Assembly: GCF_022829635.1 (NCBI RefSeq)
Contig: NZ_JAKSYO010000115.1
Span: 96,367-160,366 of the forward strand
Reading direction: 5' to 3'
DNA from: Methylobacterium sp. E-066
GTDB taxonomy: Bacteria > Pseudomonadota > Alphaproteobacteria > Rhizobiales > Beijerinckiaceae
DNA length: 64,000 nucleotides
The translations under genes and the position numbers were made by a program. Of the stretch, positions 10,336 to 19,850 are shown in pieces; within the stretch, counting starts at the first letter, position 1, and each line of letters opens with the position of its first letter. The notes below the pieces were generated by a model. That model ran no database searches. It had not been told where the DNA came from and saw only the letters and a list, made by a program, of their open reading frames with translations.

Positions 10336-11240
10336 GCCACCACGAGCCGCGGAACGCTGGCGCCCCGGACGGCAGCGAGAAAGCCCCGCACCACGGCGGC
10401 GGCGATGTCGGTCTCGCACACGGTCTGGAGGCCCGACCAGGCCGGCATGGAATTGACTTCGAGGATCGCGAAGCCGCCCTCCCCGTCCTCGACGAGATCG
10501 ACGCCGGAATAATCGACCCCGACCGCGGCGGCAGCGGCCTCGGCCATTTCGGCGGCGGCGGGCGGCATCGCCCAGGGCAGCGGCCGGCCGCCGCGATGGA
10601 CGTTGGTGATCCAGCCGTCGCCCTCGCGGATCATGCCGGCGATGGCCCGGCCGTCGCAGACGAACACGCGGTAATCCCGCCACAAGCCGTCGCGCCGGGG
10701 CACGTAGCGCTGGAGATAGTAGACCCGGGCCACCGCCTCCTCGTCGGGCAGGTCCTCGGGCTGCTCGATCAGCGCGAGCCCCTCCCCTTGCGAGCCGAAC
10801 AGCGGCTTCAGGACCAGCGGCGCGCCCGGGCGGCCTTCGCGCCCGACGATCTCGGCGGCGGCCTCGCGCTTCGAGACCACCCAGGTCTCCGGCGTCGGCA
10901 GGCCGGCCCGGGCGATGAGGAGCGAGGTCGCCGCCTTGTCCACCGAGCGCTCGATGGCGGTCGGCGCGTTCCAGACGGTGACGCCGGCCGAGACCAGGGC
11001 GTGCAGCACGCCGAGCCGCATGGTGGTGGCCTCGAAGGTGCCGCCCGCGATGGTCCGCAACAGGACACCGCCGGGCAGCGCGCCGGAAAAGCCCGGGACC
11101 CGGAGGGGCTCGCCGCCGCCGGTGGCGACGATCACGTCGGCGAGGGAGAACAGCACTGGCTCGACCCCCTGCGCCCGCAGGGCCGCCAGGAGCCGGGCCT
11201 TGTGCCAATTGCCGTTATCGGCCGCCAGGGCGATGCGCAT
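10332..11240 (-). CDS. ATP-grasp (RimK/MptN-like) ligase of the H4MPT cluster
   Basis: 302 residues from the ATG at 11240. The N-terminal pre-ATP-grasp domain begins MRIALAADNGNWH. The ATP-grasp core has LVLKPLFGSQGEGL, a central DYRVFVCDG, and a C-terminal ILEVNSMPAWSGL motif with the Mg-binding Glu and Asn. RimK-like ligases add amino acids to carboxylates, and the archaeal relative MptN adds glutamate to tetrahydromethanopterin. A related step in building the bacterial H4MPT side chain is a reasonable inference, not a demonstration. It overlaps the CitG-like gene by 4 bp. The region upstream of its start holds a double-hairpin repeat. Confidence 0.82.
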   Translation of the reverse strand: MRIALAADNGNWHKARLLAALRAQGVEPVLFSLADVIVATGGGEPLRVPGFSGALPGGVLLRTIAGGTFEATTMRLGVLHALVSAGVTVWNAPTAIERSVDKAATSLLIARAGLPTPETWVVSKREAAAEIVGREGRPGAPLVLKPLFGSQGEGLALIEQPEDLPDEEAVARVYYLQRYVPRRDGLWRDYRVFVCDGRAIAGMIREGDGWITNVHRGGRPLPWAMPPAAAEMAEAAAAAVGVDYSGVDLVEDGEGGFAILEVNSMPAWSGLQTVCETDIAAAVVRGFLAAVRGASVPRLVVA

Positions 11241-11331
11241 GGATGGAAGTCTCTCGATCGCCCTCCCGCTCAGGGGAAGGCTTCGGTCGTTATGGTTTCG
11301 AGGCGCGATCACGGAAGCTTGCCACGACGCA

Positions 11332-11431
11332 CCCCCTCTCCCGTGCGGGAGAGGGTTGGGGTGAGGGACGAGGTTTTTCCGGAGAGGTCGCACCCCTCAC
11401 CCTGTCCCTCTCCCGCACAGGAGAGGGGACC
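11332..11431 (+). repeat. ~100-bp double-hairpin interspersed repeat, copy 1
   Basis: Left hairpin: CCCTCTCCCG, TG, CGGGAGAGGG. Right hairpin: CCCTCTCC, CGCACA, GGAGAGGG. A second copy lies at 18686-18785 on the opposite strand and is nearly identical. It is in the gap between the ATP-grasp gene and mch. The look is that of a REP/BIME-type extragenic element. Confidence 0.85.
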
Positions 11432-11510
11432 CGCGCTTCATGCGGTCGGCGACGTAAGTACGGTTACGCCGCAATCTTTCATGAGGTACAGCCAGAAGGA
11501 TCCGATCTGC

Positions 11511-12485
11511 CTATGCGAACGACGCATCCACCAGCGTCGGCTCCAGGCGGCCGCCGCGATAGGTGGCGCCGGTGCGCACCGAGGTGACGATCGCTTCGGC
11601 CGGCGAGAACAGGGCGCCGTCGATCTTGTAGAAATCGCCGTTCACACGCGAAAAGATCTCGGCGAACGGGGCGCCGTGGTCGCTCGACGTGGTGGAGGGG
11701 ATCTGCTCGGCGAGCAGCTTGGCGTCGGCATCGTCGGCGTCGACGAAGAGCTGGACCCGGCCGCCATAAATGATCGCGTCGTTGGTCCGGCCCATCGCCT
11801 TGATGAAGTCCGGGTGCGGCGGCGAGAGCGGCGCCGAGCCGATGCCGTCGACGATGGCGTGGAGGTCGAAGCCGACCGTGTGGGCCTTGTGCAGGGCCAC
11901 TTCCAGCACCCGGGCGACCACTTGGGTCGAGCCGGCCAGGCTCTGGGTAGGGGCGAAGATGAAGGTGAGATCTTCCGGGCGCAGACCGGCGGCCTCGGCA
12001 ACCTTGGCGACGACGCTCTCGGGCGGTCCGCCAGCCGCTTCGAGGACCAGGGCGGTCTTGGTGGCCGAATCCCGGTAGCCCAGCTCCTGATACAAATCCT
12101 CGACGGCCGCGACCGCGCGGCCCGGGCCCGAGCCGAGGGCGAAGAAGCCGGAATCGCCGGCCTCGTCGGCGAGGCTCCAGCCGGCATACTGGCTGCCGAG
12201 GCAAGCGAGCACCGGATCGGCCGCATGGACGATCACGGAATACGGCCAGGAGGCGATCGGGCCGCTCGGGGCGATGGTGACGGTGCCGAGGCCGCCGAGG
12301 CAGATCTCGGCGATGCGCCGCCCGGCCTCGATCGAGCCCCGCGCCTGCGCGCCGGCATCGACCATCCGGGCCCCGCCGGCGGCCTGCGAGACCGACAGGC
12401 GCAGGGTCGCGGCGTCGGCCACGAACCGCTCGATCAGCGGCGCCGTCAGCGCGTTGACGCTGGGATAGGATTGGCTGGCACTCAT
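11511..12485 (-). CDS. mch: Methenyl-H4MPT cyclohydrolase
   Basis: 324 residues from the ATG at 12485. [50 protein letters not shown] and [21 protein letters not shown] match Mch over its length. The enzyme hydrolyses methenyl-H4MPT to formyl-H4MPT in the cytoplasm, between MtdB and the Fhc complex. The ATG shares one base with the stop codon of the upstream ATP-grasp gene (TGATG), which indicates translational coupling. The coding frame can be extended upstream but only as a shadow of that gene. Confidence 0.97.
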   Translation of the reverse strand: MSASQSYPSVNALTAPLIERFVADAATLRLSVSQAAGGARMVDAGAQARGSIEAGRRIAEICLGGLGTVTIAPSGPIASWPYSVIVHAADPVLACLGSQYAGWSLADEAGDSGFFALGSGPGRAVAAVEDLYQELGYRDSATKTALVLEAAGGPPESVVAKVAEAAGLRPEDLTFIFAPTQSLAGSTQVVARVLEVALHKAHTVGFDLHAIVDGIGSAPLSPPHPDFIKAMGRTNDAIIYGGRVQLFVDADDADAKLLAEQIPSTTSSDHGAPFAEIFSRVNGDFYKIDGALFSPAEAIVTSVRTGATYRGGRLEPTLVDASFA

Positions 12486-13633
12486 CACAGGGCTTCCTCG
12501 GGGTGCGTTTTCTTTGCGGCCAGGGCAGCGCGCAGCTGCGCCGTCCGCGTGTTCAGACTGTCGAGCGCCGCCTGCCGGTCGGCCCCAAGGGCAAGCACCG
12601 TGCAGAGGGGCGCGTCGCGGCGGACCGCCGTGCCGGGGCGCGGGCGGTCGCGCACGTGATCCGGCCAGGACAAGTCCGGAACGGGCGCATGCTCGCGCTC
12701 CGCGTAACAGATCTGCGCGGCTGCCGCATCCGCCGGTTGCGCGCCGAGCGCCGGCATGGCGCCGAGGCTGGCCTCGATATGGGCGGCCAGCAGGGGCGTG
12801 CTCCGCCGATCCAAGACATCGAGGGTCGCGCCGGGCCGCGGGTTGATCTCGGTGAGCCACCAGCCGGCTTCGTCAGCCAGAAAATCTGCGCTGGCGAGCC
12901 CGCGCAGGCCCGTCGCCGCAGCTAACTTCTCAACGGCCTCCGCGACCGTCGCGAGCAACGCGTCGGGGAGAGGCGGGGCCTCCGCAGCGCCGCTCGCGAG
13001 TGCGCCGCCGTAGCGATAGGGCCGGATCGGCGACGGCACGCACCATTGCTCGGTGCAGGCGAGCACCCGGATCGTGCGCCCATCGGCGAGGACATTCAGC
13101 GCGTAGGGCCGGCCGGTGACCCGAACCTGACAATAGTGGCCCTCCGGCGCGGGGCCGCGTGTGGCCGGCCGGATATGGCTGCCGCCGCTGCCGCCGATCC
13201 GCTTGAGCAGCCAGCCGGACCGCTCGGGCGGCGGGTCCGTCGTAATCGCCGGATGCGGGACGCCAAGCCGGGCGCAGAGCGCGGCGAATGCGAAGGGGTC
13301 CTTGAGCGCCGCGATGGCGCCGGCATCGGCGCCAATCAGCCGATGGTTTTCCGCGATGCGGGCGACGAGGCCGGGGGCGTCCTCGAAGCCGCTGCCCAGG
13401 ACGATGCCCATCGGCGATCCGGCTGCATCGGCCAGTGCGTCGATGGCCGCCAGGGTCGCCTCAGCGGCGATCGGGCTGCCGAAGCGGCCCGGGAGCGGCC
13501 GGTAGGCTTCGCTCAGCGCCAGCGTGTCGGAATCGCCGAACAGGTCGGCCACGTAGGGGCGCAGGCCCGCTCGTCGGGCCGCCTCGGCGAGGGCGCGCCC
13601 GGCCTGCGCGGCGATCAGGATCGCCTGGGCCAT
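12485..13633 (-). CDS. ATP-grasp protein of the H4MPT cluster
   Basis: 382 residues from the ATG at 13633. The N-terminus ([23 protein letters not shown]) starts a nucleotide-binding-like fold. [17 protein letters not shown] is the phosphate-binding glycine-rich loop and [15 protein letters not shown] is the C-terminal metal-binding motif of ATP-grasp enzymes. Its position between mtdB and mch matches an accessory gene conserved in Methylobacterium C1 clusters that is linked to H4MPT biosynthesis. The substrate is unknown. It follows mtdB by 23 bp and is coupled to mch, so mtdB, this gene and mch are one transcript. Confidence 0.8.
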   Translation of the reverse strand: MAQAILIAAQAGRALAEAARRAGLRPYVADLFGDSDTLALSEAYRPLPGRFGSPIAAEATLAAIDALADAAGSPMGIVLGSGFEDAPGLVARIAENHRLIGADAGAIAALKDPFAFAALCARLGVPHPAITTDPPPERSGWLLKRIGGSGGSHIRPATRGPAPEGHYCQVRVTGRPYALNVLADGRTIRVLACTEQWCVPSPIRPYRYGGALASGAAEAPPLPDALLATVAEAVEKLAAATGLRGLASADFLADEAGWWLTEINPRPGATLDVLDRRSTPLLAAHIEASLGAMPALGAQPADAAAAQICYAEREHAPVPDLSWPDHVRDRPRPGTAVRRDAPLCTVLALGADRQAALDSLNTRTAQLRAALAAKKTHPEEAL

Positions 13634-13656
13634 GCCGGAATGCGCCGGTGCCCGGC

Positions 13657-14550
13657 TCAGCCGGCGATCTCGACCGCCAGGGTGTAGGCGTCGCGGAAAT
13701 CGAGGCAGAGCGGCGTGTCGGAGGCGAGCATCCGGTCGAACAGGCGGCGCTGCGTCTGGTACTTCACGTTGCCCACCGCCAGGGCGCCGATGCCGACGCC
13801 CTTGCCGGCCGGCAGGGGCACGTCGACCGCGTTGACGTCGATCCCGGCAATGCCGGCCGGCGGCACGGCGTTCACGTCGGAAGCGACGAGCAGCTTCGGG
13901 GCCGATTTCAGATCCTCGGCCGAGAGGATCGGGATTCCGGCCGGACCGGCCGAGAGAATGACGTCGGCGTCGCGGATGGCGAGGCGGCGATCCTCCGGCG
14001 TCGTGCCGTCGACGGCGCCGACCTCGATGCCGAAGCGCCACTTCATCGTGAAGGCGATCTTCGAGACCCGCTCCTCGCCGTCGTGGCCGACCAGGACGGT
14101 CTGCGCGCCCTGGAGGGCGCCGATCACCGCGGCCACGTAGGCGACCACGCCGGCGCCCCCGAAGATCACGATGCGCTTGCCGGTCAGGTCGGTGTTGAAC
14201 TTCTGCCGCAGCGCCCGGGAGACCTGCGCGACCATGGCGGCGCCCGTGGTGAACGAGCCGGCGGGATCGGCGAAGACATGGTTCACGAAAGGCGGCACGA
14301 ACGCCTTCTTGGCGCGGTCGACCATGTCGAGGGCGTCCTCGGCGTTCTTGCCGCCGATGAAGAGGCCCGTGCGGGTGCCGTCGGCCGGCGCCCGGGAAAA
14401 GATCGAATCCTGGGTCAGCGAGACCACGTCGGCGAGGCTGACCTCCGTGTAGGTCACCACCGTCTCGAAGCCGGCATCGACGGCCATGTTCACGTCGAAC
14501 GGGCTCATATGCCGGAGCGGCGTCAGCATGTGGAGGATCGAGCGGGCCAT
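13657..14550 (-). CDS. mtdB: NAD(P)-dependent methylene-H4MPT dehydrogenase MtdB
   Basis: 297 residues, full length. MARSILHMLTPLRHMSPFDVNMA at the N-terminus and the Rossmann stretch GKRIVIFGGAGVVAYVAAV are typical. The enzyme oxidises methylene-H4MPT to methenyl-H4MPT with NAD+ or NADP+ in the cytoplasm. It is specific to the H4MPT pathway, unlike MtdA, which also uses methylene-H4F. The cluster (Mch, Fae and Fhc nearby) supports MtdB over MtdA. The RFAP synthase gene ends 92 bp upstream of its start on the same strand. Confidence 0.95.
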   Translation of the reverse strand: MARSILHMLTPLRHMSPFDVNMAVDAGFETVVTYTEVSLADVVSLTQDSIFSRAPADGTRTGLFIGGKNAEDALDMVDRAKKAFVPPFVNHVFADPAGSFTTGAAMVAQVSRALRQKFNTDLTGKRIVIFGGAGVVAYVAAVIGALQGAQTVLVGHDGEERVSKIAFTMKWRFGIEVGAVDGTTPEDRRLAIRDADVILSAGPAGIPILSAEDLKSAPKLLVASDVNAVPPAGIAGIDVNAVDVPLPAGKGVGIGALAVGNVKYQTQRRLFDRMLASDTPLCLDFRDAYTLAVEIAG

Positions 14551-14642
14551 GGCGTCCTATCCCGTGCGGCGCGCGTCGATCTGCGCCTGCTGTCCGTCCA
14601 AAACGCCCTGCGGACGCCGCGGTCAAGCCCGGGGGCGCCGGT

Positions 14643-15629
14643 TCAGCCTGCCGTGGTTATCGTGGCGCCGGTGTTGCGGCCTCGGGCGATCAGGAAGCGG
14701 AGCGGCCCGCCGCGATCGAGGCTGGCCACGAGGGCCTGCGCCTCCGCTTCGGAGGGCATCAGCACGAATCCGGTCGGCCCCCAGGACGACTGGCCGTAGC
14801 CGGGCACGCCCTGCGCGGCGGCGTTCGCCAAAGCCTGCGCCACCGCGGCGCTGGCGTAGCGGCCGCCCTGGTGCGGGGCGAAATGGTCGCCGATCAGATC
14901 CTGGATCCGGGTGATGCCGGCGCCAAAACCCTGCGGCTCGGCGAGCGCCGCCGCCGGCAGGACCTGCATCAGCACGATCCGGCAGATCTCGGCGGCCTGC
15001 GCCTCGGGGAAGCGCGGGAGGTCGCGGAACGCCTCCACCTCCCGCGTGCCATGAACGCCGGCCATGCTCTGGTCCAGGATGAGGACGATCCGCCAGGCTT
15101 CGGGATAGGCGAGCCGCGCCGTGACCGGCGGCGGGGCGCCGTCGTCACCGCGGCCGCCATCGACGATCAGGCCGCCCTCCGTGAAGGCGGATAGGCCGAC
15201 GCCCGAGCGGTTGCCCCGATCGAGGCTGGCGGAGAAGGTTTTTGCGGAAAACGCGGCCCCATTGAGCCGGGCCACGGCCGCCGCCACCGCGAGGGCGAGC
15301 TGCGTGCCGGATCCGAAGCCGGCATGCGCGGGGATCGTCCGCTCGACATGGATGGCGACCGCGTCCGGGTTTCCGAGATGGGCGGCAGCCGCCTGGGCGT
15401 AGCTTTGGACCCGATCGGCTTCGTCGCCGGTCACAGAGAGATGCGCGGCCCGCCGGGCCGTGAGCGCTAGAGACGGCGCGTCGATGGCGAGCCCGACGCT
15501 GCCGAAGCGCCGGCCCAGGCCGCCATGCAGGTCCAGGAATCCGAAATGGAGCCGGGCCGGCGCCTCGACCCGGACGGCGCCCTGCGCCGTACCCGCCTCG
15601 TTCCGCCCGGGAACCTCGCCCACGCCCAT
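14643..15629 (-). CDS. mptG: Beta-ribofuranosylaminobenzene 5'-phosphate (RFAP) synthase
   Basis: 328 residues from the ATG at 15629. VEAPARLHFGFLDLHGGLGRRFGSVGLAI is the family N-terminal signature, and IPAHAGFGSGTQLALAVA is the GHMP-kinase-type glycine-rich loop. The enzyme joins PRPP and p-aminobenzoate (or p-hydroxybenzoate-type acceptors) with loss of CO2, the first committed step of methanopterin biosynthesis. It is the first gene of the minus-strand run that continues into mtdB. Its start faces fhcB across a 301-bp intergenic region that must hold both promoters. Confidence 0.92.
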   Translation of the reverse strand: MGVGEVPGRNEAGTAQGAVRVEAPARLHFGFLDLHGGLGRRFGSVGLAIDAPSLALTARRAAHLSVTGDEADRVQSYAQAAAAHLGNPDAVAIHVERTIPAHAGFGSGTQLALAVAAAVARLNGAAFSAKTFSASLDRGNRSGVGLSAFTEGGLIVDGGRGDDGAPPPVTARLAYPEAWRIVLILDQSMAGVHGTREVEAFRDLPRFPEAQAAEICRIVLMQVLPAAALAEPQGFGAGITRIQDLIGDHFAPHQGGRYASAAVAQALANAAAQGVPGYGQSSWGPTGFVLMPSEAEAQALVASLDRGGPLRFLIARGRNTGATITTAG

Positions 15630-15930
15630 GCCCCCGAAACCCGCCGGCGAACCGCCCGACCGGCGCGCTTGTCCCACGCGGCACGCGGCCGAAGCAACGG
15701 GATCGTACGGCCGATCGGTCGGCGTGTGCTCCGACCCCCCTTGCCGCGGCGGCCGGATGAATGCAAACCTAGGCCAGCGACGGCGCGCCGAGTTGCCGCC
15801 TGCCTGGACCTGCCGGGCGGGTGAGCCATTCCGATCCGGCGGGACTCTTCCTGTGGGAGTGAACCCGCTTCGTCCGGTCTTACGGCCGTCGCCCGCTCCG
15901 AAGCCAAACAAGAACGTCGCGTGAGGGAGC
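15630..15930. other. Divergent promoter region between RFAP synthase and fhcB
   Basis: 301 bp with no credible gene. It must contain the promoters for the minus-strand H4MPT block and for the plus-strand fhc operon. I see no clear -35/-10 pair. A GAGGGAG ribosome site sits just before the fhcB ATG. Confidence 0.5.
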
Positions 15931-17010
15931 ATGGCAGCCTGGGTGAAGGGTGGCGCGACGGACGCGGGCACCGCCATCGAGGCGGCCGTATCCTTGCTCG
16001 CCAAGGCGCGCGCGCCGGTGATCGCCGGCCTCAGCGCCGATGTCGCCGCGATCCGCGCGGCCTACGATCTCGCGGGGAGCATCGGCGCCTCCATCGATAC
16101 CGCCGGTGCGGTCGGTACCTATGCCGAGCTCGGCGCGCTGAGCCGTGTGGGTGCCATGACCTCGACGCCGGCTGAGGCGGTCGGCCGGGCCGATGCGGTG
16201 CTCGTCGTCGGCGCCGCGCCGTGGCGCACGCCCCTCCTGAAACGCTTGTCGGAGACGAAGCCGACGCGCGGGCGCGCGGCCGGGTCGGACCGCGCGCTCC
16301 TGGCACTCGGCGCCGGGGCCGATGGCGCCAAGGCAACGTTCTCCCACCCCGCCGAGGGCGGCTTGGCGGAGGCGGTCGCAGAATTGCGCGCCTACGGAAA
16401 AGGCCATCTCGCCGGTGACACGCCGCAGGCCAAGCTCCTGGCGCAGCTCACCGCCGCGCAATACGGCGTCCTGCTATACGATCCGGCCGAACTCGGTGAG
16501 CTCGGCGTGGAGATGCTCCAGACCTTCGCCATGGAGCTGAACGACACTACGCGCTGCTTCACACTCGCGGTGTCGGGTGCGGACCAGGACCGCGCCGTCG
16601 TGCCGGTGGCCGCCTGGCTAACCGGGCAGGCGCCGCGCAGCGGGTTCGGCCGCCGCGTCCCGGAACACGATCCCTGGCGCTTCGATGTCGCCCGGCAGGT
16701 CGCCGCCGGCGAGGTCGATGCCGTGATCTGGCTCGCCGCCCTGCCGGTGCCCCGTCCCGACTGGCTGGCCGCGGTACCGTCCGTGGGGCTGGTCGCCGAG
16801 GCCGAAGCTTCTTTCGCCGACGTGGTGATCGCGGTCGGCCGCCCCGGCCGCGACCTGGGCGGCGTCTTGTGGAACGAGCAGCGCGCCGCGCTGACCTACT
16901 GGCCGGCCACGGCGCCGACGGATCTGCCGTCAGCCGCGTCGGTGCTGGGCGCCCTGAAGGATCGCCTGGCCGAAGGTCGCGCCGCGTCGAGGAGTGAGCC
17001 CGCATGCTGA
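15931..17010 (+). CDS. fhcB: Formyltransferase/hydrolase complex subunit B
   Basis: 359 residues. It resembles the molybdo/tungstopterin subunit FmdB/FwdB of archaeal formylmethanofuran dehydrogenase, but I see none of the cysteine-rich FeS or pterin-binding motifs. The Methylobacterium FhcB is known to have lost the metal cofactor, and the Fhc complex hydrolyses formyl-methanofuran rather than oxidising it. It would be a structural subunit of FhcABCD in the cytoplasm. The start has a good Shine-Dalgarno. The end overlaps fhcA by 7 bp. Confidence 0.92.
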   Translation: MAAWVKGGATDAGTAIEAAVSLLAKARAPVIAGLSADVAAIRAAYDLAGSIGASIDTAGAVGTYAELGALSRVGAMTSTPAEAVGRADAVLVVGAAPWRTPLLKRLSETKPTRGRAAGSDRALLALGAGADGAKATFSHPAEGGLAEAVAELRAYGKGHLAGDTPQAKLLAQLTAAQYGVLLYDPAELGELGVEMLQTFAMELNDTTRCFTLAVSGADQDRAVVPVAAWLTGQAPRSGFGRRVPEHDPWRFDVARQVAAGEVDAVIWLAALPVPRPDWLAAVPSVGLVAEAEASFADVVIAVGRPGRDLGGVLWNEQRAALTYWPATAPTDLPSAASVLGALKDRLAEGRAASRSEPAC

Positions 17011-18635
17011 GCGTGATCCGGGGCGGGCGCGTCGTCGATCCGACCGCGTCCCGCGATGCCGTCGGCGATGTCTGGATCGAGGACGGCCGCATCGTCGATC
17101 CGGCGGGCCGGCAGCCCGATAGGGTGATCGACGCCTCCGGCTGCGTCGTGATGGCCGGCGGCGTCGAGGTGCATTCGCACATCGCGGGCGGCAACGTGAT
17201 CACGTCGCGCCTGCTCCTGCCCGACCTTTACGTGAGCGAGGCGTCGCCCGAGGGGCATCCCTTCGCCCATGCCGGCGGGGCCGCGGGCTGGATCGGCTCG
17301 ACCTATGCGCGGATGGGCTACACCACCGCGGTCGAGCCGGCGATGCCGCCGACCCACGCGCTGGCGACCCAGCTCGAACTCGCCGACATCCCGCTGCTGG
17401 ATCGCGGCGCCCTGACCGTGATGGGCAACGACGACCAACTGCTGCAGCTGTTGCGTGAGCGCCAGGGTGGCAACGCCGTGCGCGATCTCGTGGCGCTCTC
17501 GGTCGCCACCTCGCGCGGGCTGGGCGTGAAGTGCATCAATGCCGGCGGTGCCTCCGCCTTCAAGGACGGGGCGTTGCGCCTGTCGCTGGATGAGGAGATC
17601 CCGGTCTACGGCCTCTCGACCCGGCAGATCATGGGCTCGCTCCTCGACGCGGTCGAGGCGATCGGCGCGCCGCATCCGCTGCACGTCCACTGCAACAATC
17701 TCGGCCTGCCCGGGGCGGACGATTCGTTCGTCGAGACCCTGGAGGCGGCCGAGGGCCGGCGCATCCACTTCGCCCACGCGCAGTTCTACGCCTACGGCGC
17801 CACCGAGGGCGGCGGCTTCCGCTCCGCCGCCGAGCGGATCGCGCAGGCGATCGCCGACAACCCGAACGCGACCCTCGATATCGGGCAGGTGGTGTTCGGC
17901 CAGACCGTGACGGTGTCGCTTGACATCCTGCGCCAGTTCGCCGGCCGCAAGGGCGCCAACCCGAAGAAGTGGGTTCTGAATGCCGGCGACGCCGAGGGCG
18001 GCGGCGTGGTGCCGTTCCTGTACCGGCCGCGCGGCCCGACCAGTTCGCTGCAATGGGCGATCGGCCTGGAGATCATGCTGCTCTCCACCGATCCCGAGCG
18101 CACGATCCTCACCACCGACCATCCCAACGGCGGCCCGTTCACGCAGTATCCGCGCATCATCCACCTGCTGATGGACAAGTCCGAGCGCGACCGCGAGATC
18201 GCGACCCTGCCGGGCATCGTCGGCGAGCGGTCCGGCCTGCCGGGCCTGGAGCGGGAATACACCCTCTCGGAGATCGCCCAGCTGACCCGGTCCGGTCCGG
18301 CCAAGCTCCTGGGCCTCGCCGACCGCGGCCACCTGCGGCCGGGCGCCTGCGCCGACGTTGCGGTCTATCGCGACGATACCAACCGCACCGCGATGTTCAC
18401 CGCCGCCAAGCTCGTCCTCAAGGACGGCGTGCCGATCGTCGAGGATGGCGAGGTGGTCGAGTGGCGCGCCGGCCGGACACTGTCGCTCTCGGTCGAGTCC
18501 GATCCGGCGATGGCCAAGCGTGCCGACGCCTACCTGTCCGACCGGTTCGGCGCGGGGCTCGACAGCTTCGCAGTGCCGGATGCGGCGTTCGACGCGGATG
18601 CGGACACCTTCGAGGCGGTGCCATGCCGGGTTTGA
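17004..18635 (+). CDS. fhcA: Formyltransferase/hydrolase complex subunit A (formyl-methanofuran hydrolase)
   Basis: 543 residues of the amidohydrolase superfamily. MAGGVEVHSHIAGGN carries the H-x-H metal motif. HPLHVHCNNLG and TILTTDHPNGGPFTQYPRI supply further metal and substrate-site histidines and aspartate. It is the catalytic subunit that releases formate from formyl-methanofuran and is homologous to archaeal FmdA/FwdA. It overlaps fhcB by 7 bp. A 264-bp gap containing a repeat separates it from fhcD. Confidence 0.95.
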   Translation: MLSVIRGGRVVDPTASRDAVGDVWIEDGRIVDPAGRQPDRVIDASGCVVMAGGVEVHSHIAGGNVITSRLLLPDLYVSEASPEGHPFAHAGGAAGWIGSTYARMGYTTAVEPAMPPTHALATQLELADIPLLDRGALTVMGNDDQLLQLLRERQGGNAVRDLVALSVATSRGLGVKCINAGGASAFKDGALRLSLDEEIPVYGLSTRQIMGSLLDAVEAIGAPHPLHVHCNNLGLPGADDSFVETLEAAEGRRIHFAHAQFYAYGATEGGGFRSAAERIAQAIADNPNATLDIGQVVFGQTVTVSLDILRQFAGRKGANPKKWVLNAGDAEGGGVVPFLYRPRGPTSSLQWAIGLEIMLLSTDPERTILTTDHPNGGPFTQYPRIIHLLMDKSERDREIATLPGIVGERSGLPGLEREYTLSEIAQLTRSGPAKLLGLADRGHLRPGACADVAVYRDDTNRTAMFTAAKLVLKDGVPIVEDGEVVEWRAGRTLSLSVESDPAMAKRADAYLSDRFGAGLDSFAVPDAAFDADADTFEAVPCRV

Positions 18636-18685
18636 CAGCCGCGACCGGCCCGTTTCCCGCTGCATATGCTGCCGGACGTGGCGGG

Positions 18686-18785
18686 GGTCCCCTCTCCCCT
18701 GCGGGAGAGGGACAGGGTGAGGGGTGCGACCTCACCGGAAAGACCTTATCCCTCACCCCAACCCTCTCCCGCACGGGAGAGGGGG
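18686..18785 (-). repeat. ~100-bp double-hairpin interspersed repeat, copy 2
   Basis: The reverse complement is nearly identical to 11332-11431, with the same two hairpins and only scattered substitutions. This copy sits inside the fhc operon, in the gap between fhcA and fhcD. Two stems with a GC core may pause transcription or stabilise the fhcBA message, but no T-run follows. Confidence 0.85.
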
Positions 18786-18899
18786 CAGGTCGCGGTTCTG
18801 GTGAGTCGATCTGTGAAAATCTCAGCGGGCCATCGGTCTTGAACAGGCCCGAGATTTATCTCGGGAGAAGGTTCGGGCTGTCGCGGAAGTCCCAAAACA

Positions 18900-19847
18900 A
18901 TGTCTGAGCTCAGCCTCAACGGCATCCCGATCGTCGACACCTTCGCGGAGGCGTTCGACGTGGCCGGGACCGCCATCGTCGTCACCAACGACACCGCCAA
19001 GTGGGCCATGATCGCGGCCACCACCATGACGGGCTTCGCCACGTCGGTGATCGGCTGCGGCGCCGAGGCCGGCATCGATGCCGTGCTGGGCCCGGAGGAG
19101 ACTCCGGACGGGCGGCCCGGCGTGCGCATCCTGCTGTTCGGCTTCGAGCCGAACGGCCTCAAGGAGCAGCTGATCAAGCGGGTCGGCCAGTGCATCCTGA
19201 CCTGCCCGGGCACCGCCTGCTTCGCCGGGGTCGATGGTCCGAACAAGATCAAGCTCGGCGGCGCGATCCGATACTTTGGTGACGGCTTCGCCATCGCCAA
19301 GCGCCTGCCCGACGCCTCCGGCAAGGCCCGGCGCTACTGGCGCATCCCGGTGATGGACGGCGAGTTCCTCTGCGAGGATTCGGTCCGGGCCGTGGATGGC
19401 GCGGTCGGCGGCGGCAACCTACTATTCCTCGGCCGCACCCACTCCGAGACGCTGATCGTCGCAGAGGCGGCCGTGGAGGCCGCCAAGGCGGTGCCGGGTG
19501 CGATCCTGCCGTTCCCGGGCGGCATCGTCCGCTCGGGCTCGAAGGTCGGTGGCCGGACCAAGGGCATGATGGCCTCCACCAACGACGCCTATTGCCCGAC
19601 CCTGAAGGGCCGGGCCGGCTCGGCGCTCCCCGCTGACTGCGGTGTGGTGCTGGAGATTGTGATCGATGCCCTGACTTCGCAGGGTGTGTCCGACTCCATG
19701 CGCGCTGGACTCCACGCCGCCACCGAGATCGGCGCCAAACACGGGCTGATCGCCGTCACGGCGGGCAATTACGGCGGCAATCTCGGCCGCCACCATTATC
19801 ACCTGCGCGACCTGCTCGCGCGGGACGACGTCAAGACGGAGGGCTGA
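18900..19847 (+). CDS. fhcD: Formyltransferase/hydrolase complex subunit D (formyl-MFR:H4MPT formyltransferase)
   Basis: 315 residues. The N-terminal LNGIPIVDTFAEAFDVAGTAIVVTND and FATSVIGCGAEAGID are the formyltransferase (Ftr) signature. GFEPNGLKEQLIKRVGQCILTCPGTACF follows. The subunit moves the formyl group from formyl-H4MPT to methanofuran inside the FhcABCD complex, before FhcA hydrolyses it. It follows the intra-operon repeat and is 3 bp from fhcC. Confidence 0.97.
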   Translation: MSELSLNGIPIVDTFAEAFDVAGTAIVVTNDTAKWAMIAATTMTGFATSVIGCGAEAGIDAVLGPEETPDGRPGVRILLFGFEPNGLKEQLIKRVGQCILTCPGTACFAGVDGPNKIKLGGAIRYFGDGFAIAKRLPDASGKARRYWRIPVMDGEFLCEDSVRAVDGAVGGGNLLFLGRTHSETLIVAEAAVEAAKAVPGAILPFPGGIVRSGSKVGGRTKGMMASTNDAYCPTLKGRAGSALPADCGVVLEIVIDALTSQGVSDSMRAGLHAATEIGAKHGLIAVTAGNYGGNLGRHHYHLRDLLARDDVKTEG

Positions 19848-19850
19848 GCC

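Noticed and set aside
11261..11434. Possible CRISPR-like repeat array
   Set aside because: Only two hairpins in one interspersed element. No regular spacers, and the element has a distant inverted copy.
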